Notes under the pieces: model-generated
Databases searched by the model: none
What the model was told of the DNA's origin: nothing
The model's input: only the letters and a program-made list of their open reading frames with translations
From: Craterilacuibacter sinensis
Lineage (GTDB): Bacteria > Pseudomonadota > Gammaproteobacteria > Burkholderiales > Chromobacteriaceae
Assembly: GCF_009831765.1 (NCBI RefSeq)
Contig: NZ_WSSB01000001.1
Coordinates: 46,179-110,178 of the forward strand
Direction: 5' to 3'
DNA length: 64,000 nt
Position numbers and translations under genes: made by a program
In this document: positions 1 through 7,966 of the stretch, piece by piece
Position numbering within the stretch: the stretch's first letter is position 1
How the letters are laid out: the number at the start of each line of letters is the position of its first letter

Positions 1-202
1 GGCCACCAAGTTCTCCAACCGGCTCAAAGCGCGCTACGGCCTGCCGGTGTTTTTGGTGGATGAGCGTTATACCTCGGAAGTGGCCGAGAGCATGCTCAAC
101 GACGCAGGCTTACGCGGGCGCAAGCAAAAGCCCGCGCTGGATCAGGTCGCGGCACAGGCGATTTTGCAGTCGTGGTTCGAGGGCGTGGGCGAGCGGGCGT
201 GA
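1..202 (+). CDS. ruvX: Putative pre-16S rRNA nuclease / Holliday junction resolvase homolog, 3' end only
   Basis: C-terminal part (about 66 residues) of a YqgF/RuvX-family RNase H-fold nuclease; the reading frame enters at base 2 and stops with TGA at 200-202. Visible family features are the VDERYTS stretch, and a closing helix with the catalytic-type Asp in PALDQVAAQ followed by AILQSWF. In Escherichia coli the homolog YqgF matures the 16S rRNA 5' end. The start and first catalytic Asp lie outside the window, so only the tail can be judged. Confidence 0.85.
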   Translation, partial: ATKFSNRLKARYGLPVFLVDERYTSEVAESMLNDAGLRGRKQKPALDQVAAQAILQSWFEGVGERA

Positions 203-373
203 TGCCGGCTCCGGCGCAGCTTTAGCTTGCCGGTCGTGATGAAAAGCGCAGCGTCACATCGTGGGGCTGCGTATCTTTTAGAGCACCTTCCTCCGTTTGA
301 CTTGGCGGCTATACCGTCAAATGCATCTGTGTTTCAATACCAAAAAATTTAATATTCCGTCAGGGGTGACCGT

Positions 374-1105
374 ATGCTCGCCATTATCGGAGGCCGTGGT
401 CTGGCCAGCCTGCCAAGCCTGGAAGTGACACACCGCCAGCTGATCCGCACCCCGTATGGCGAGCCGTCCTGCCCGCTGACCTATGGCCGCATCGGCACGC
501 AAGGTGTGGTTTTTATGGCACGCCATGGTTATGGCCACTCGTTTGCCCCGCACGAAATCAATTACCGCGCCAATTTGTGGGCGCTGCATAGCCAGGGCGT
601 ACGCTGCATTATCGCGGTCGGCGCGGTTGGCGGCATACGCGCCGATATGGTGCCGGGTTCGCTGGTGTTGCCGCACGACATCATCGACTACAGCTGGGGG
701 CGCAAGCACACCTTCTTCGAAGGTCCGGACCACCCGGTGGTGCATGCCGACTTCACCCGTCCGTACTGCCCGCAGATGCGCGCCCGCCTGCTGGCGAGTG
801 CCGCGCAAAGCGGCATCGCTCTGATGGATGGTGGGGTTTACGCCTGCACCCAGGGGCCGAGACTGGAGAGCAGCGCCGAAATCCGCCGGTTGGAAGGTGA
901 TGGTTGCGACATGGTCGGCCAGACAGGCATGCCCGAAGCGGCGCTGGCGCGCGAGCTGGATATTCCCTATGCCCATCTGTGCTTGGTGGTGAACTGGGCG
1001 GCGGGCAAGGGCGAGTCGGCCGAGCAGGTTGCATTCGAACCTGCCGCGCTGGGGCAGGGCGTGGCGAGCGTGGGGGCGGTGATCGAGACCTTGTGCCGGA
1101 TGTGA
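374..1105 (+). CDS. S-methyl-5'-thioinosine phosphorylase / purine nucleoside phosphorylase family
   Basis: A 243-residue PNP/MTAP-family phosphorylase. The start has IIGGRGL (phosphate-loop type), then ARHGYGHSFAPHEINYRANLWAL, AVGAVGGI and GPRLESSAEIR, and a GQTGMPEAALARELD segment in the purine site. The order and wording match the bacterial methylthioinosine phosphorylases (Pseudomonas PA3004 type), which split methylthioinosine to hypoxanthine and methylthioribose-1-phosphate in methionine salvage; a general PNP or methylthioadenosine role cannot be excluded from sequence alone. ATG 374 follows an AGGGGTGA ribosome binding site. It stands alone, 171 bp after ruvX. Confidence 0.8.
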   Translation: MLAIIGGRGLASLPSLEVTHRQLIRTPYGEPSCPLTYGRIGTQGVVFMARHGYGHSFAPHEINYRANLWALHSQGVRCIIAVGAVGGIRADMVPGSLVLPHDIIDYSWGRKHTFFEGPDHPVVHADFTRPYCPQMRARLLASAAQSGIALMDGGVYACTQGPRLESSAEIRRLEGDGCDMVGQTGMPEAALARELDIPYAHLCLVVNWAAGKGESAEQVAFEPAALGQGVASVGAVIETLCRM

Positions 1106-1178
1106 GTATTAGCGATGGCGTAGAGGATTTAAGTCGCCATGCGCAGGTAGAAACCGGCCTTAAAAGTAGTCAATCAAG

Positions 1179-1199
1179 CCGCCAGCCGGCTGCTGGCGG
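1179..1199 (+). other. Hairpin just upstream of the fliB ribosome binding site
   Basis: CCGCCAGC (1179-1186) pairs perfectly with GCTGGCGG (1192-1199) across a 5-base loop. It ends a few bases before the GGAG-like site at 1205-1208. There is no T-run, so it is not an intrinsic terminator; it could affect translation or RNA stability of fliB, but this is inference. Confidence 0.45.
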
Positions 1200-1214
1200 T
1201 GAGCGGAGTTTCTG

Positions 1215-2402
1215 ATGAAAACAACAACGAGCGATATGCTGGTGCCCGCCTATCTGGGCAAATTTTCCTGTCTCGGGCCGACTTGCCCGGATACCTGTTG
1301 CTACGGCTGGAATGTGCCGGTCGAGCACGATAGCTATAAGCGCCTGAAAAATCTGGGCGACCCCGAGCTTAAGCCGCTGATCGCACAGGCACTCAAACGC
1401 GGCCAGGGCAAGAGCGGCAGCGGCGACTTCGGCCTGCTGGATGTGGGCGGCGCCGACGGTCGTTGTCCGCTGCTGAGTAGCGAGGGGCTGTGCCGGCTGC
1501 ACGCCCGTTGCGGCGAAGCGGTGCTGCCCGATATCTGCGCGACCTACCCGCGCATCACAATCGAAGCGGCGGGGCAATATGTGCAGACTGCGTCGCCGTC
1601 GTGTCCCGAGGTGGCGCGCCTGCTGGTCGAGGACGCCGGCGCGGTGGAGTTGACCATCATGCAGCGCACGGTGCGGCAGCGTATGGTGCGTACCACGGCG
1701 GAAAGTGTGCTCAATGAAAATATACGGGTTCTTTACCTTGGCGTGCTGGGTAGCCAGGACATCCCGCTATGGCAGCGGCTGGGCTTGCTGCTGCTGATCG
1801 CCGAGTCGGTCGACGCTGCGCGGGGCGGCCCTGTAGCCACGGGTATCGTGCGTGATTTAGAGATTCAGCGGGTACTAGATGAATGGCAGCGACTGCTGGC
1901 GTCGGGCGATGCTATGCAGGCAGTTGTCTTGTGGCAGCGTGACGACGATCTGCATTTGCAGCTGCTGGCGGCGCTCAGCCGTCTGCGTACGCGCTGGCCA
2001 CTGACGCGGCGCCGCTACTGCGAGCTGGTTGACGAAGCCGCCGCCGGCTGGGATAGCGGCACACCTGCCACGGCCGCGCTGGCGGATACGGACATGGACG
2101 CGGTACTGGGGCGGGTGCTGTACAACCATGCGCTGGGCAGCTATGCGCCGCTGGCACCGGAATCGACCCTGGTTGCCAATACCGTGCTGTTGTGTACGCA
2201 ATACCTGAGCTTGCGTTTCTGGTGGGCGGGGCTCGCGTTGGCGCGAGGCCGTGCGCTGACCGCGCCAGAACAGGCCGAGCTGCTGGCCAACTACTATCGC
2301 GAGGTGATGCATAACCCGCCCTATCTGTCCGAAAGTGTCCGGGTGTTGAACGAGACCGGCTTTACCAAAGCCGAGCACTGGCTGCGGGTGCTGCCGGCGT
2401 GA
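1215..2402 (+). CDS. fliB: Flagellin lysine-N-methylase FliB
   Basis: A 395-residue FliB-family protein, which in Salmonella methylates surface lysines of flagellin with SAM as donor. The family's cysteine-rich N-terminus is plain: C19, C24, C28 and C29 in a CLGPTCPDTCCYGW stretch, more Cys in RCPLL, GLCRLHARCG and DICATYPR, consistent with a metal or Fe-S site. The C-terminal half is helical and less conserved. It lies just ahead of fliC on the same strand, fitting its substrate. A GGAG-like site precedes ATG 1215, and an 8-bp hairpin (1179-1199) sits just upstream of that site. Confidence 0.88.
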   Translation: MKTTTSDMLVPAYLGKFSCLGPTCPDTCCYGWNVPVEHDSYKRLKNLGDPELKPLIAQALKRGQGKSGSGDFGLLDVGGADGRCPLLSSEGLCRLHARCGEAVLPDICATYPRITIEAAGQYVQTASPSCPEVARLLVEDAGAVELTIMQRTVRQRMVRTTAESVLNENIRVLYLGVLGSQDIPLWQRLGLLLLIAESVDAARGGPVATGIVRDLEIQRVLDEWQRLLASGDAMQAVVLWQRDDDLHLQLLAALSRLRTRWPLTRRRYCELVDEAAAGWDSGTPATAALADTDMDAVLGRVLYNHALGSYAPLAPESTLVANTVLLCTQYLSLRFWWAGLALARGRALTAPEQAELLANYYREVMHNPPYLSESVRVLNETGFTKAEHWLRVLPA

Positions 2403-2493
2403 GCCTTGCCGCTGCCGGGGCTCTTTCCTGGGGGGCAGCTGGCGTCTGTCGTTGCTGGCTGGATGATGTCCGGTAAAAAATATAAAAAAGTCC

Positions 2494-2520
2494 TAAAGGT
2501 TTGATAGGGGGGGACGATAA
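2494..2520 (+). promoter_or_regulatory. Sigma-28 (FliA) promoter of fliC
   Basis: TAAAGGTT at 2494-2501 and GACGATAA at 2513-2520, separated by exactly 11 bases, match the FliA consensus TAAAGTTT-N11-GCCGATAA at 14 of 16 positions. The expected transcription start is near 2527, giving a leader of about 70 bases before fliC. This places flagellin in the late, FliA-dependent class. Confidence 0.85.
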
Positions 2521-2596
2521 AACGGGTGAAGGCTACACACCGGCATGGGGTCGGGGTGGCGGGCCTGATGGATAACCCAGTACAAGGAACATCATC

Positions 2597-4069
2597 ATGT
2601 CGATGAGCATCAATACCAACGTCGCCTCGCTCAACGCCCAGCGCAACTTGTCCGGTTCGCAGTCCGCCCTGTCGACCTCGCTGCAGCGCCTGTCTTCTGG
2701 TGCCCGTATCAACAGCGCCAAGGACGACGCCGCTGGCCTCGCCATTTCGGAGCGCATGAGCAGCCAGATTAATGGTTTGGATCAGGCTCGCCGCAATGCC
2801 AACGACGGCATTTCGCTGGCGCAGACCGCCGAAGGCGGCATAACTTCCGCGTCCGACATGCTGCAGCGCATGCGCACGCTGGCGGTGCAGTCGGCCAACG
2901 ACACCAACTCGGCGTCCGACCGCAAGGCGATCCAGTCCGAAGTGAACCAGTTGAAGGAAGAACTGAACCGTCTGGTCGACACCACCCAGTTTAACGGTAA
3001 GAATATCCTCGACGGGACGCTCTCCAACGCACAGTTTCAAGTCGGGGCCAACGCCAACCAGACCATTAACGTATCGATTGGTAGCGTTCGTGGTACGGCG
3101 ATTGGTAGTTATCAGGTTGCGATGGGGGGGACTGCAACCGGTAAGGCCATTCAGGGCACCGCAGCCGGGACTGTTCCTGCGAACGGGGTTACTGGTGATA
3201 CGCTGAGCATCTCCGGGAACGGTGCAACCAAGGCGGTTGCGGTGACTGCTGGCGATAGCGCCAAAACGATTGCTGCGAATATCAACAAGGAAACCGGCTC
3301 TACTGGGGTGACCGCTACCGCAGAATCGAAAGCGACTCTCTCCGCGATAAAAGACGGTACAGTTACCTTCAAGCTGGCGGGGGACAATAGCACTGCTGTT
3401 GCGATCTCTGCCTCGGTTGCCGGCAGTGACTACAAGGCGCTGGCCGAAGCGATCAACTCTCAGACTTCGACTACCGGTATTTCCGCCACCCTTGACAAGA
3501 GCGGGAACGTCGAGCTGACCAATAAAACTGGTGCGGATATCAAGATCGCTGGTTTTGACACAACAAACGCAACAAAGACCATGACGGTCACAGGTGCAGA
3601 TACTGCTGCTACGGCGGTTACCGTGACTGGCGGCGCAGCTACCGATAGTGCGACGATTGCCGGCACGATCAAGCTTGACTCGAATAGTGGATTTAACGTT
3701 ACTGGCGATGCGTCCAAGGGGGTCGTTTCGGCCGCTTCGCTTAACGGTGGTTTGCAGTCTGTCGATAAAATCGATATCAGCACAACAACCGGTGCCAATG
3801 ATGCGCTGAAGGTGATAGATGCCGCGTTGTCGACCGTGAACGCCCGCCGTGCCGACCTCGGCGCCGTGCAGAACCGCTTCAGCAACACCATCTCCAACTT
3901 GCAGTCGAGCGCGGAGAACCTGAACGCGTCGCGCGGCCGTATCCTGGACACCGACTTTGCTGCGGAAACCGCACGCATGAGCCGTAACCAGGTGTTGCAG
4001 CAAGCCGGTACCGCCATGCTGGCGCAGGCCAACCAGCTGCCGCAGCAAGTGCTGCAGCTGCTGCGCTAA
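2597..4069 (+). CDS. fliC: Flagellin
   Basis: A 490-residue flagellin, the filament subunit exported through the flagellar type III apparatus. Residues 1-170 carry the conserved D0/D1 N-terminal helices (SINTNVASLNAQRNL near the start, DDAAGLAIS, NDGISLAQTAEG) and the last 90 residues the matching C-terminal D1/D0 domain ending in QVLQLLR. The centre (about 175-400) is Ala/Thr/Gly-rich and variable, with a flagellin-hook IN motif-like stretch around 275-320, and contains many lysines, possible FliB targets. ATG 2597 is chosen because AAGGA (2584-2588) is 8 bases away; an in-frame ATG at 2603 would be 14 away. Single flagellin copy in the window. Confidence 0.97.
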   Translation: MSMSINTNVASLNAQRNLSGSQSALSTSLQRLSSGARINSAKDDAAGLAISERMSSQINGLDQARRNANDGISLAQTAEGGITSASDMLQRMRTLAVQSANDTNSASDRKAIQSEVNQLKEELNRLVDTTQFNGKNILDGTLSNAQFQVGANANQTINVSIGSVRGTAIGSYQVAMGGTATGKAIQGTAAGTVPANGVTGDTLSISGNGATKAVAVTAGDSAKTIAANINKETGSTGVTATAESKATLSAIKDGTVTFKLAGDNSTAVAISASVAGSDYKALAEAINSQTSTTGISATLDKSGNVELTNKTGADIKIAGFDTTNATKTMTVTGADTAATAVTVTGGAATDSATIAGTIKLDSNSGFNVTGDASKGVVSAASLNGGLQSVDKIDISTTTGANDALKVIDAALSTVNARRADLGAVQNRFSNTISNLQSSAENLNASRGRILDTDFAAETARMSRNQVLQQAGTAMLAQANQLPQQVLQLLR

Positions 4070-4107
4070 GCTTCGCCGGTTTCAGCTTCTGAACGATAGA
4101 CACGCAA

Positions 4108-4136
4108 CCCGGCGGGGCCTCCTCGCCGGGTTTTTT
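4108..4136 (+). terminator. Intrinsic terminator of fliC
   Basis: CCCGGCGGGG (4108-4117) pairs with CCTCGCCGGG (4121-4130) over a 3-base loop with one G-T pair, followed by six T. It separates fliC from flaG, so the later genes need read-through or their own promoter. Confidence 0.9.
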
Positions 4137-4153
4137 CTTGCAGGAGACAGATC

Positions 4154-4564
4154 ATGACAAGCTTGGGTCCGATGACGCCAGTCGGTGGCGGCTATGCCGC
4201 ACCGATACAGAACGAGCCGGGCAGCCGGTCGCAGCCGCTGTCCTCGCAGCAAAGCAGCGCGCCGACCGTGGCGGTGGCCAGTACTGCAGTGCAGGCGTTG
4301 GGTAGTAGTGAGGCCGGGCGTCAGATGAAGGGCGGTGCCGACGAGCAGGCGCTCAAGGGCGCGCTGGAAAAGGTAAACAAACTGGTGTCGGCGTATTCGA
4401 GCGAGCTGAAGTTCAGTGTCGATGAGGATACCGGCATTGATGTGGTGAAGGTGATCGATAAGGAAACCGATCAGGTGATCCGTCAGATGCCTTCAGAAGA
4501 AATGCTGAAAATCGCGCAGAGCCTGGACAAGATCGTGGGTGTCCTGTTCAAGGACAAGGCTTAA
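4154..4564 (+). CDS. flaG: FlaG family flagellar protein
   Basis: A 136-residue FlaG-family protein. The first 75 residues are low-complexity, rich in Ser, Gln and Ala; the conserved C-terminal domain follows (KLVSAYSSELKFSVDEDTG, DVVKVIDKETDQVIRQMPSEEML). FlaG proteins affect filament length in Campylobacter and Pseudomonas, but their mechanism is unclear. Position between fliC and fliD is standard for the family. A CAGGAGA site precedes ATG 4154. The stop codon opens into a TAAGCC hexamer repeat. Confidence 0.9.
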   Translation: MTSLGPMTPVGGGYAAPIQNEPGSRSQPLSSQQSSAPTVAVASTAVQALGSSEAGRQMKGGADEQALKGALEKVNKLVSAYSSELKFSVDEDTGIDVVKVIDKETDQVIRQMPSEEMLKIAQSLDKIVGVLFKDKA

Positions 4565-4583
4565 GCCTAAGCCTAAGCCTAAG
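4562..4583. repeat. TAAGCC hexamer tandem repeat
   Basis: About 3.5 copies of TAAGCC starting at the flaG stop codon. The first copy also forms the 12-base palindrome AGGCTTAAGCCT (4557-4568) with the end of the gene. Directly abuts the structured element at 4582. Confidence 0.8.
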
Positions 4584-4721
4584 AGCTGGTTCACGATCTG
4601 CCGGGCGCAGGCTGCGGCGTTAAAATCGGCTTATAAATGCGTATGTACCGTATGGTTATTCCGCTCTCCCAGCCGTTTTCGTCTTGTTTCGCGCTAGCTC
4701 GCGAGATTGTGAGTCGGTTCT
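4582..4721. repeat. Structured, probably dispersed repeat element (about 140 bp) between flaG and fliD
   Basis: The ends 4582-4599 and 4704-4721 are inverted repeats of 18 bases: 13 are Watson-Crick and the 5 others are all G-T pairs, so the RNA ends would pair fully. Internally GGTTATTCCGC and GCCGTTTT face GCGGCGTTAAAA, suggesting a long imperfect stem. No reading frame or terminator explains it. I recall similar repeat units in other proteobacteria, but that is memory, not a search. Confidence 0.55.
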
Positions 4722-4806
4722 AAGCGCGCCGTGTTTGTGTTGTGACAAGGCAGGGTGGCGTAGTGGATGGGATGATGTGGGTCGTTGAAAGGGAAGGGGA
4801 CGCAAG

Positions 4807-6783
4807 ATGGCGCTGAGTGTGGGTGGTCTGGGCTCGGGTATGGACATTGACGGGCTGATCAAGAACCTGATGGCGGTTGAATCGCGTCCTCTGTACCAGT
4901 TGCAACAAAAAGAAGCGCTGCTGCAGCAGAAAGTATCTGCAGTGGGGCAGGTCAAGAGTGCGGTGTCGGAGTTTCAGAGTGCGGTCAAGGCGCTGCAGGA
5001 TTCTGGCAAGTTCGTGTCGTACAAGGGCAGCACCAGTTCGGAAGACCATGTCGGCATTTCCGCTTCAAGCAAGGCGCCGACCGGTTCGTTCTCGGTGAAG
5101 GTGCAGCAGTTGGCGCAGGAGCAGAAACTGGCGTCGGGCAACTTTACCAGCGCCAAGTCGGCGATTACCGGCGCCGCGGAAAGCAAGCTGACCTTTTCGT
5201 CTGCGGCCGACCCCAGCAAGCCGCCCAAGAGCGTGACGATCCCGGCCAATGCGACGCTGGAGGATATCCGCGACGCGGTGAACAAGGCCGATGTCGGCGT
5301 GAACGCCAGCATCGTCAACGATGGCTCGGGCTACAAGCTGGTGTATTCATCGAAAAATACCGGTACGCAGAACACGATCAAGGTGCAGGCGAGCGACGAC
5401 GCGCTCAACCAGGTTGCGACGCACGGCAAGGACGGCAACCCCCTGCTCGCTGCCGACGGCAAGCCGATGCTGACCGAGGTACAGGCGGCCAAGGATGCCA
5501 AGTTCCTGCTCGACGGTATCGAGGTGATCAAGCAGAGCAACACGGTGACAGACGCCATCGATGGCGTGACGCTGACCCTCAAGAAGCTGCACAAGGATGA
5601 GGAGCCTGCGCGCCTGAGCGTGAGCAAGGATACCTCGGGCATCAAGACGTCGCTTGAGGGCTTGGTTGAAGGCTACAACAAGCTGATGAAGGCGCTGAAG
5701 GATGTGTCGTCTGTCAACCTGGAGGCGACGCCCAAGCCGGGCGAGCAGCGCCCGGCCGGCGTCCTCAACGGTGCCAGCATCATTCGCACCATCCAGAGCC
5801 AGATCCGCTCGGCGTTCAACGAAGGCGGCGACAATGGTGGTATCTATACCATGGCATCGCAGTTCGGCTTGAGCTTCAATCAGGACGGCACCATGAAGCT
5901 GGACGACAAGGTGCTGGACAAGGCGCTGGAGAAAAACGCCGACGATATCGCCAAGTTCTTCGCTACCGATGCCATCACCTCGGATTCGGGCATCTCCTAT
6001 GTCGGCGGCTCCAGCAAGACGCAGGCGGGCGAGTACGAGATCGTGATCACCCAATTGCTCAACGGCACCAAGGAGGCGGGTAAAGCCCCTGTGTCGCTGG
6101 ATCAACAGGCGGATGAGACATTTACTCTTAAGGTCGATGGCAAGGGAGTGGATGTCACCCTGCCCAAGAAAACCTACGCGTCAGCCGCCGAGCTTGCGCA
6201 TGCGATCGAGTCCGGCGTGAATGAAAAGCTGGGCAAGGACGGCAAGGTATCGGTGACGGTAGATCCGGATAGCGGCAAGCTGGCGATACAGTCGGGCAAG
6301 ACCGGCAAGGAGTCGTCGGTTGAGCTGGTGTCCGGCCTCGAGTTTGCCGGTTTTACTGCCGGTGCCGGTATCCCCGGTGGCGACAGCGTGGCCGGTACCA
6401 TAGGTGGTCATCCGGCCAAGGGCGATGGCAACAAGCTGGTCGGCGCGGTCGGTTCGCCGGTGGAAGGGCTGACCATCGCGGTGAATGGCGGGGTCACCGG
6501 CAATCGCGGTACGGTGTCGTTTACCAAAGGCTTTGCCTTTGACCTGGACCAGAAGCTGGAAGGTCTGGTAAAAAAGGACGGTGCGATTGATGCCTTCAGT
6601 ACCGGCCTGAGCGAGTCGGCCAAGGGGCTGACCAAGCAGCAAGAGGCAATGGAGCTCCGGCTGGTGGAAACCGAAAAGCGTTACAAGCAGCAGTTTTCGG
6701 CCATGGATGCCCTGCTGGCGCAGTACAACAATATGAGCAATTTTCTGACACAGCAGTTGGCCGGATTGTCCGGCAGCCGATAA
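4807..6783 (+). CDS. fliD: Flagellar filament capping protein (hook-associated protein 2)
   Basis: A 658-residue FliD, the cap at the filament tip that folds incoming flagellin. The N-terminal domain (about 5-105: GLGSGMDIDGLIKNLM, QLQQKEALLQQK) and the C-terminal coiled segment (last 80 residues: LTKQQEAMELRLVETEKRYKQQFSAMDALLAQYN) are typical. It is some 190 residues longer than the Escherichia coli protein; the extra length is in the exposed middle domains (about 330-560), commonly variable. ATG 4807 follows GAAGGGGACGCAAG. Upstream lies 242 bp without a gene, mostly the repeat element. Confidence 0.95.
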   Translation: MALSVGGLGSGMDIDGLIKNLMAVESRPLYQLQQKEALLQQKVSAVGQVKSAVSEFQSAVKALQDSGKFVSYKGSTSSEDHVGISASSKAPTGSFSVKVQQLAQEQKLASGNFTSAKSAITGAAESKLTFSSAADPSKPPKSVTIPANATLEDIRDAVNKADVGVNASIVNDGSGYKLVYSSKNTGTQNTIKVQASDDALNQVATHGKDGNPLLAADGKPMLTEVQAAKDAKFLLDGIEVIKQSNTVTDAIDGVTLTLKKLHKDEEPARLSVSKDTSGIKTSLEGLVEGYNKLMKALKDVSSVNLEATPKPGEQRPAGVLNGASIIRTIQSQIRSAFNEGGDNGGIYTMASQFGLSFNQDGTMKLDDKVLDKALEKNADDIAKFFATDAITSDSGISYVGGSSKTQAGEYEIVITQLLNGTKEAGKAPVSLDQQADETFTLKVDGKGVDVTLPKKTYASAAELAHAIESGVNEKLGKDGKVSVTVDPDSGKLAIQSGKTGKESSVELVSGLEFAGFTAGAGIPGGDSVAGTIGGHPAKGDGNKLVGAVGSPVEGLTIAVNGGVTGNRGTVSFTKGFAFDLDQKLEGLVKKDGAIDAFSTGLSESAKGLTKQQEAMELRLVETEKRYKQQFSAMDALLAQYNNMSNFLTQQLAGLSGSR

Positions 6784-6805
6784 TCATAGTGAAGAGGATA
6801 CCGGT

Positions 6806-7240
6806 GTGAATGTCCGCAGAATGCAGCAGGCGTATGGCAGTTCGGCGCTGCAAACCGAAGTCGAGGTGGCCAGCCCGCACAAGCTGGTGCTGATGCTGTT
6901 TGATGGCGCTTTGCAGGCGATCCGTCTGGCCAAGGTGCAGATGGCACAGGGAAAGGTTGCGGAAAAGGGGCAGCTGATCGGCAAGGCGGTGTCGATTGTC
7001 GATGAGGGGCTGCGCAATTCGCTGGATATTGCGCAAGGTGGCGAGCTGGCGGTGAATCTGTCCGGTTTGTACGAGTATTGCACCCGCCGTCTGTTACAGG
7101 CCAATCTGGACAATGACGCGGCGGCGCTGGATGAAGTCAGTGCATTGCTGGACGAGGTGCGCTCGGCCTGGGTCGAAATCGGCCGCAAGCCGAATCCCGC
7201 CGAAGCACAGATGCAGGCGACCGCTGATGCCGGCATCTGA
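6806..7240 (+). CDS. fliS: Flagellar export chaperone FliS
   Basis: A 144-residue FliS, the cytoplasmic chaperone that binds the flagellin C-terminus before export. Family hallmarks are the opening NVRRMQQAYGSSALQTEVEVASPHKLV region and helix LVLMLFDGALQAI. Start is GTG 6806 with GAAGAGG 9 bases before it. It is 22 bp after fliD and overlaps fliT by 14 bp, so the three are translated as one unit. Confidence 0.95.
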   Translation: MNVRRMQQAYGSSALQTEVEVASPHKLVLMLFDGALQAIRLAKVQMAQGKVAEKGQLIGKAVSIVDEGLRNSLDIAQGGELAVNLSGLYEYCTRRLLQANLDNDAAALDEVSALLDEVRSAWVEIGRKPNPAEAQMQATADAGI

Positions 7241-7553
7241 CGCACTGCTGCGCTGGCAGGCGTTTTCCGCATTGGCCGAGGCGGCACGAGAAGCCGCTGA
7301 ACGCGAGGACTGGGCGCTGGCGATTTCGCTGGGGGAACAACTGGCTGCGCTGCAGCAGGATTTGCCCGCAGTGGACACGCTGAAGCTGGACGACGCGCAG
7401 CACGCAACGCTGCGCCTGACGCTGCTGGCCATTCAGGCTAATATCGAACAGTCGCGTGCATTGATGGGATGGGAGCGCGACACGCTTTCCGAAGAAATGC
7501 ATCATCTGCGAACCAGCAGCCGTGTACTGGACGCCTACAGCAAGGGCGCCTGA
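7227..7553 (+). CDS. fliT: Flagellar protein FliT (chaperone)
   Basis: A 108-residue, mostly helical protein in the FliT position. FliT in Salmonella chaperones FliD and, when free, inhibits FlhDC. Sequence is poorly conserved in this family; assignment rests on size, charged helices (REAAEREDWALAISLGEQLAALQQDL) and place after fliS. ATG 7227 is chosen because it overlaps the fliS stop; a longer frame upstream would run inside fliS. Confidence 0.75.
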   Translation: MPASDALLRWQAFSALAEAAREAAEREDWALAISLGEQLAALQQDLPAVDTLKLDDAQHATLRLTLLAIQANIEQSRALMGWERDTLSEEMHHLRTSSRVLDAYSKGA

Positions 7554-7585
7554 CGCAGCCGCGCTGGGCGCGTCAGGAGGTTGAA

Positions 7586-7966
7586 GTGGAAATATGGCTG
7601 CTGCTTGCATGTTTGTCTGTTGCCGTGGCCGCGCTGGGCTGGCAGGTGTACCGCTTGCGTAGTGCGGTGCGGGTGGCGGACGCGCACCAGATCGAGTTGC
7701 AGGCGCAAATTACCCGCCTGCAAAAAGACCTCCACGGCCTGAGCGCGCGTGCGCCGCAGGTGCTTGTCGAGCCGCCGCGGCTCGTCGAGCCGCTGAAGCG
7801 GCGCAGCGATCCGCCGCCGTCATCCGAACTTTCTTCTCCCTACAATCAGGCGATCGAGCTGGCGCGCCATGGCCTGTCGGCCGGCGAAGTGGCCGAGCGC
7901 TGCGGCATCTCGCGCAGCGAGGCCGAGCTGATTGTTTCCCTTTACCGCAATAGTTCGACTTCATGA
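7586..7966 (+). CDS. DUF2802 domain membrane-anchored protein
   Basis: A 126-residue protein with one N-terminal membrane helix (IWLLLACLSVAVAALGW), a short coiled coil (about 30-52), a Pro-rich linker, and a C-terminal DUF2802 domain (about 85-120) that reads like a helix-turn-helix: AIELARHGLSAGEVAERCGISRSEAELI. The domain is often found near flagellar and chemotaxis genes; its function is not known. Start is GTG 7586 with AGGAGG 5 bases before; its stop overlaps the next gene by 4 bases (ATGA). Confidence 0.8.
   Translation: MEIWLLLACLSVAVAALGWQVYRLRSAVRVADAHQIELQAQITRLQKDLHGLSARAPQVLVEPPRLVEPLKRRSDPPPSSELSSPYNQAIELARHGLSAGEVAERCGISRSEAELIVSLYRNSSTS

Noticed and set aside
203..373. Gap between ruvX and the phosphorylase as a regulatory region
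   Set aside because: TTTGAC and GTCAAA form a 6-base inverted pair at 296-321, but no promoter, terminator or known operator can be supported.
3100..3830. Flagellin central region as a horizontally acquired insert
   Set aside because: Variable, lower-GC central domains are normal in flagellins; no flanking repeats or break in the frame.
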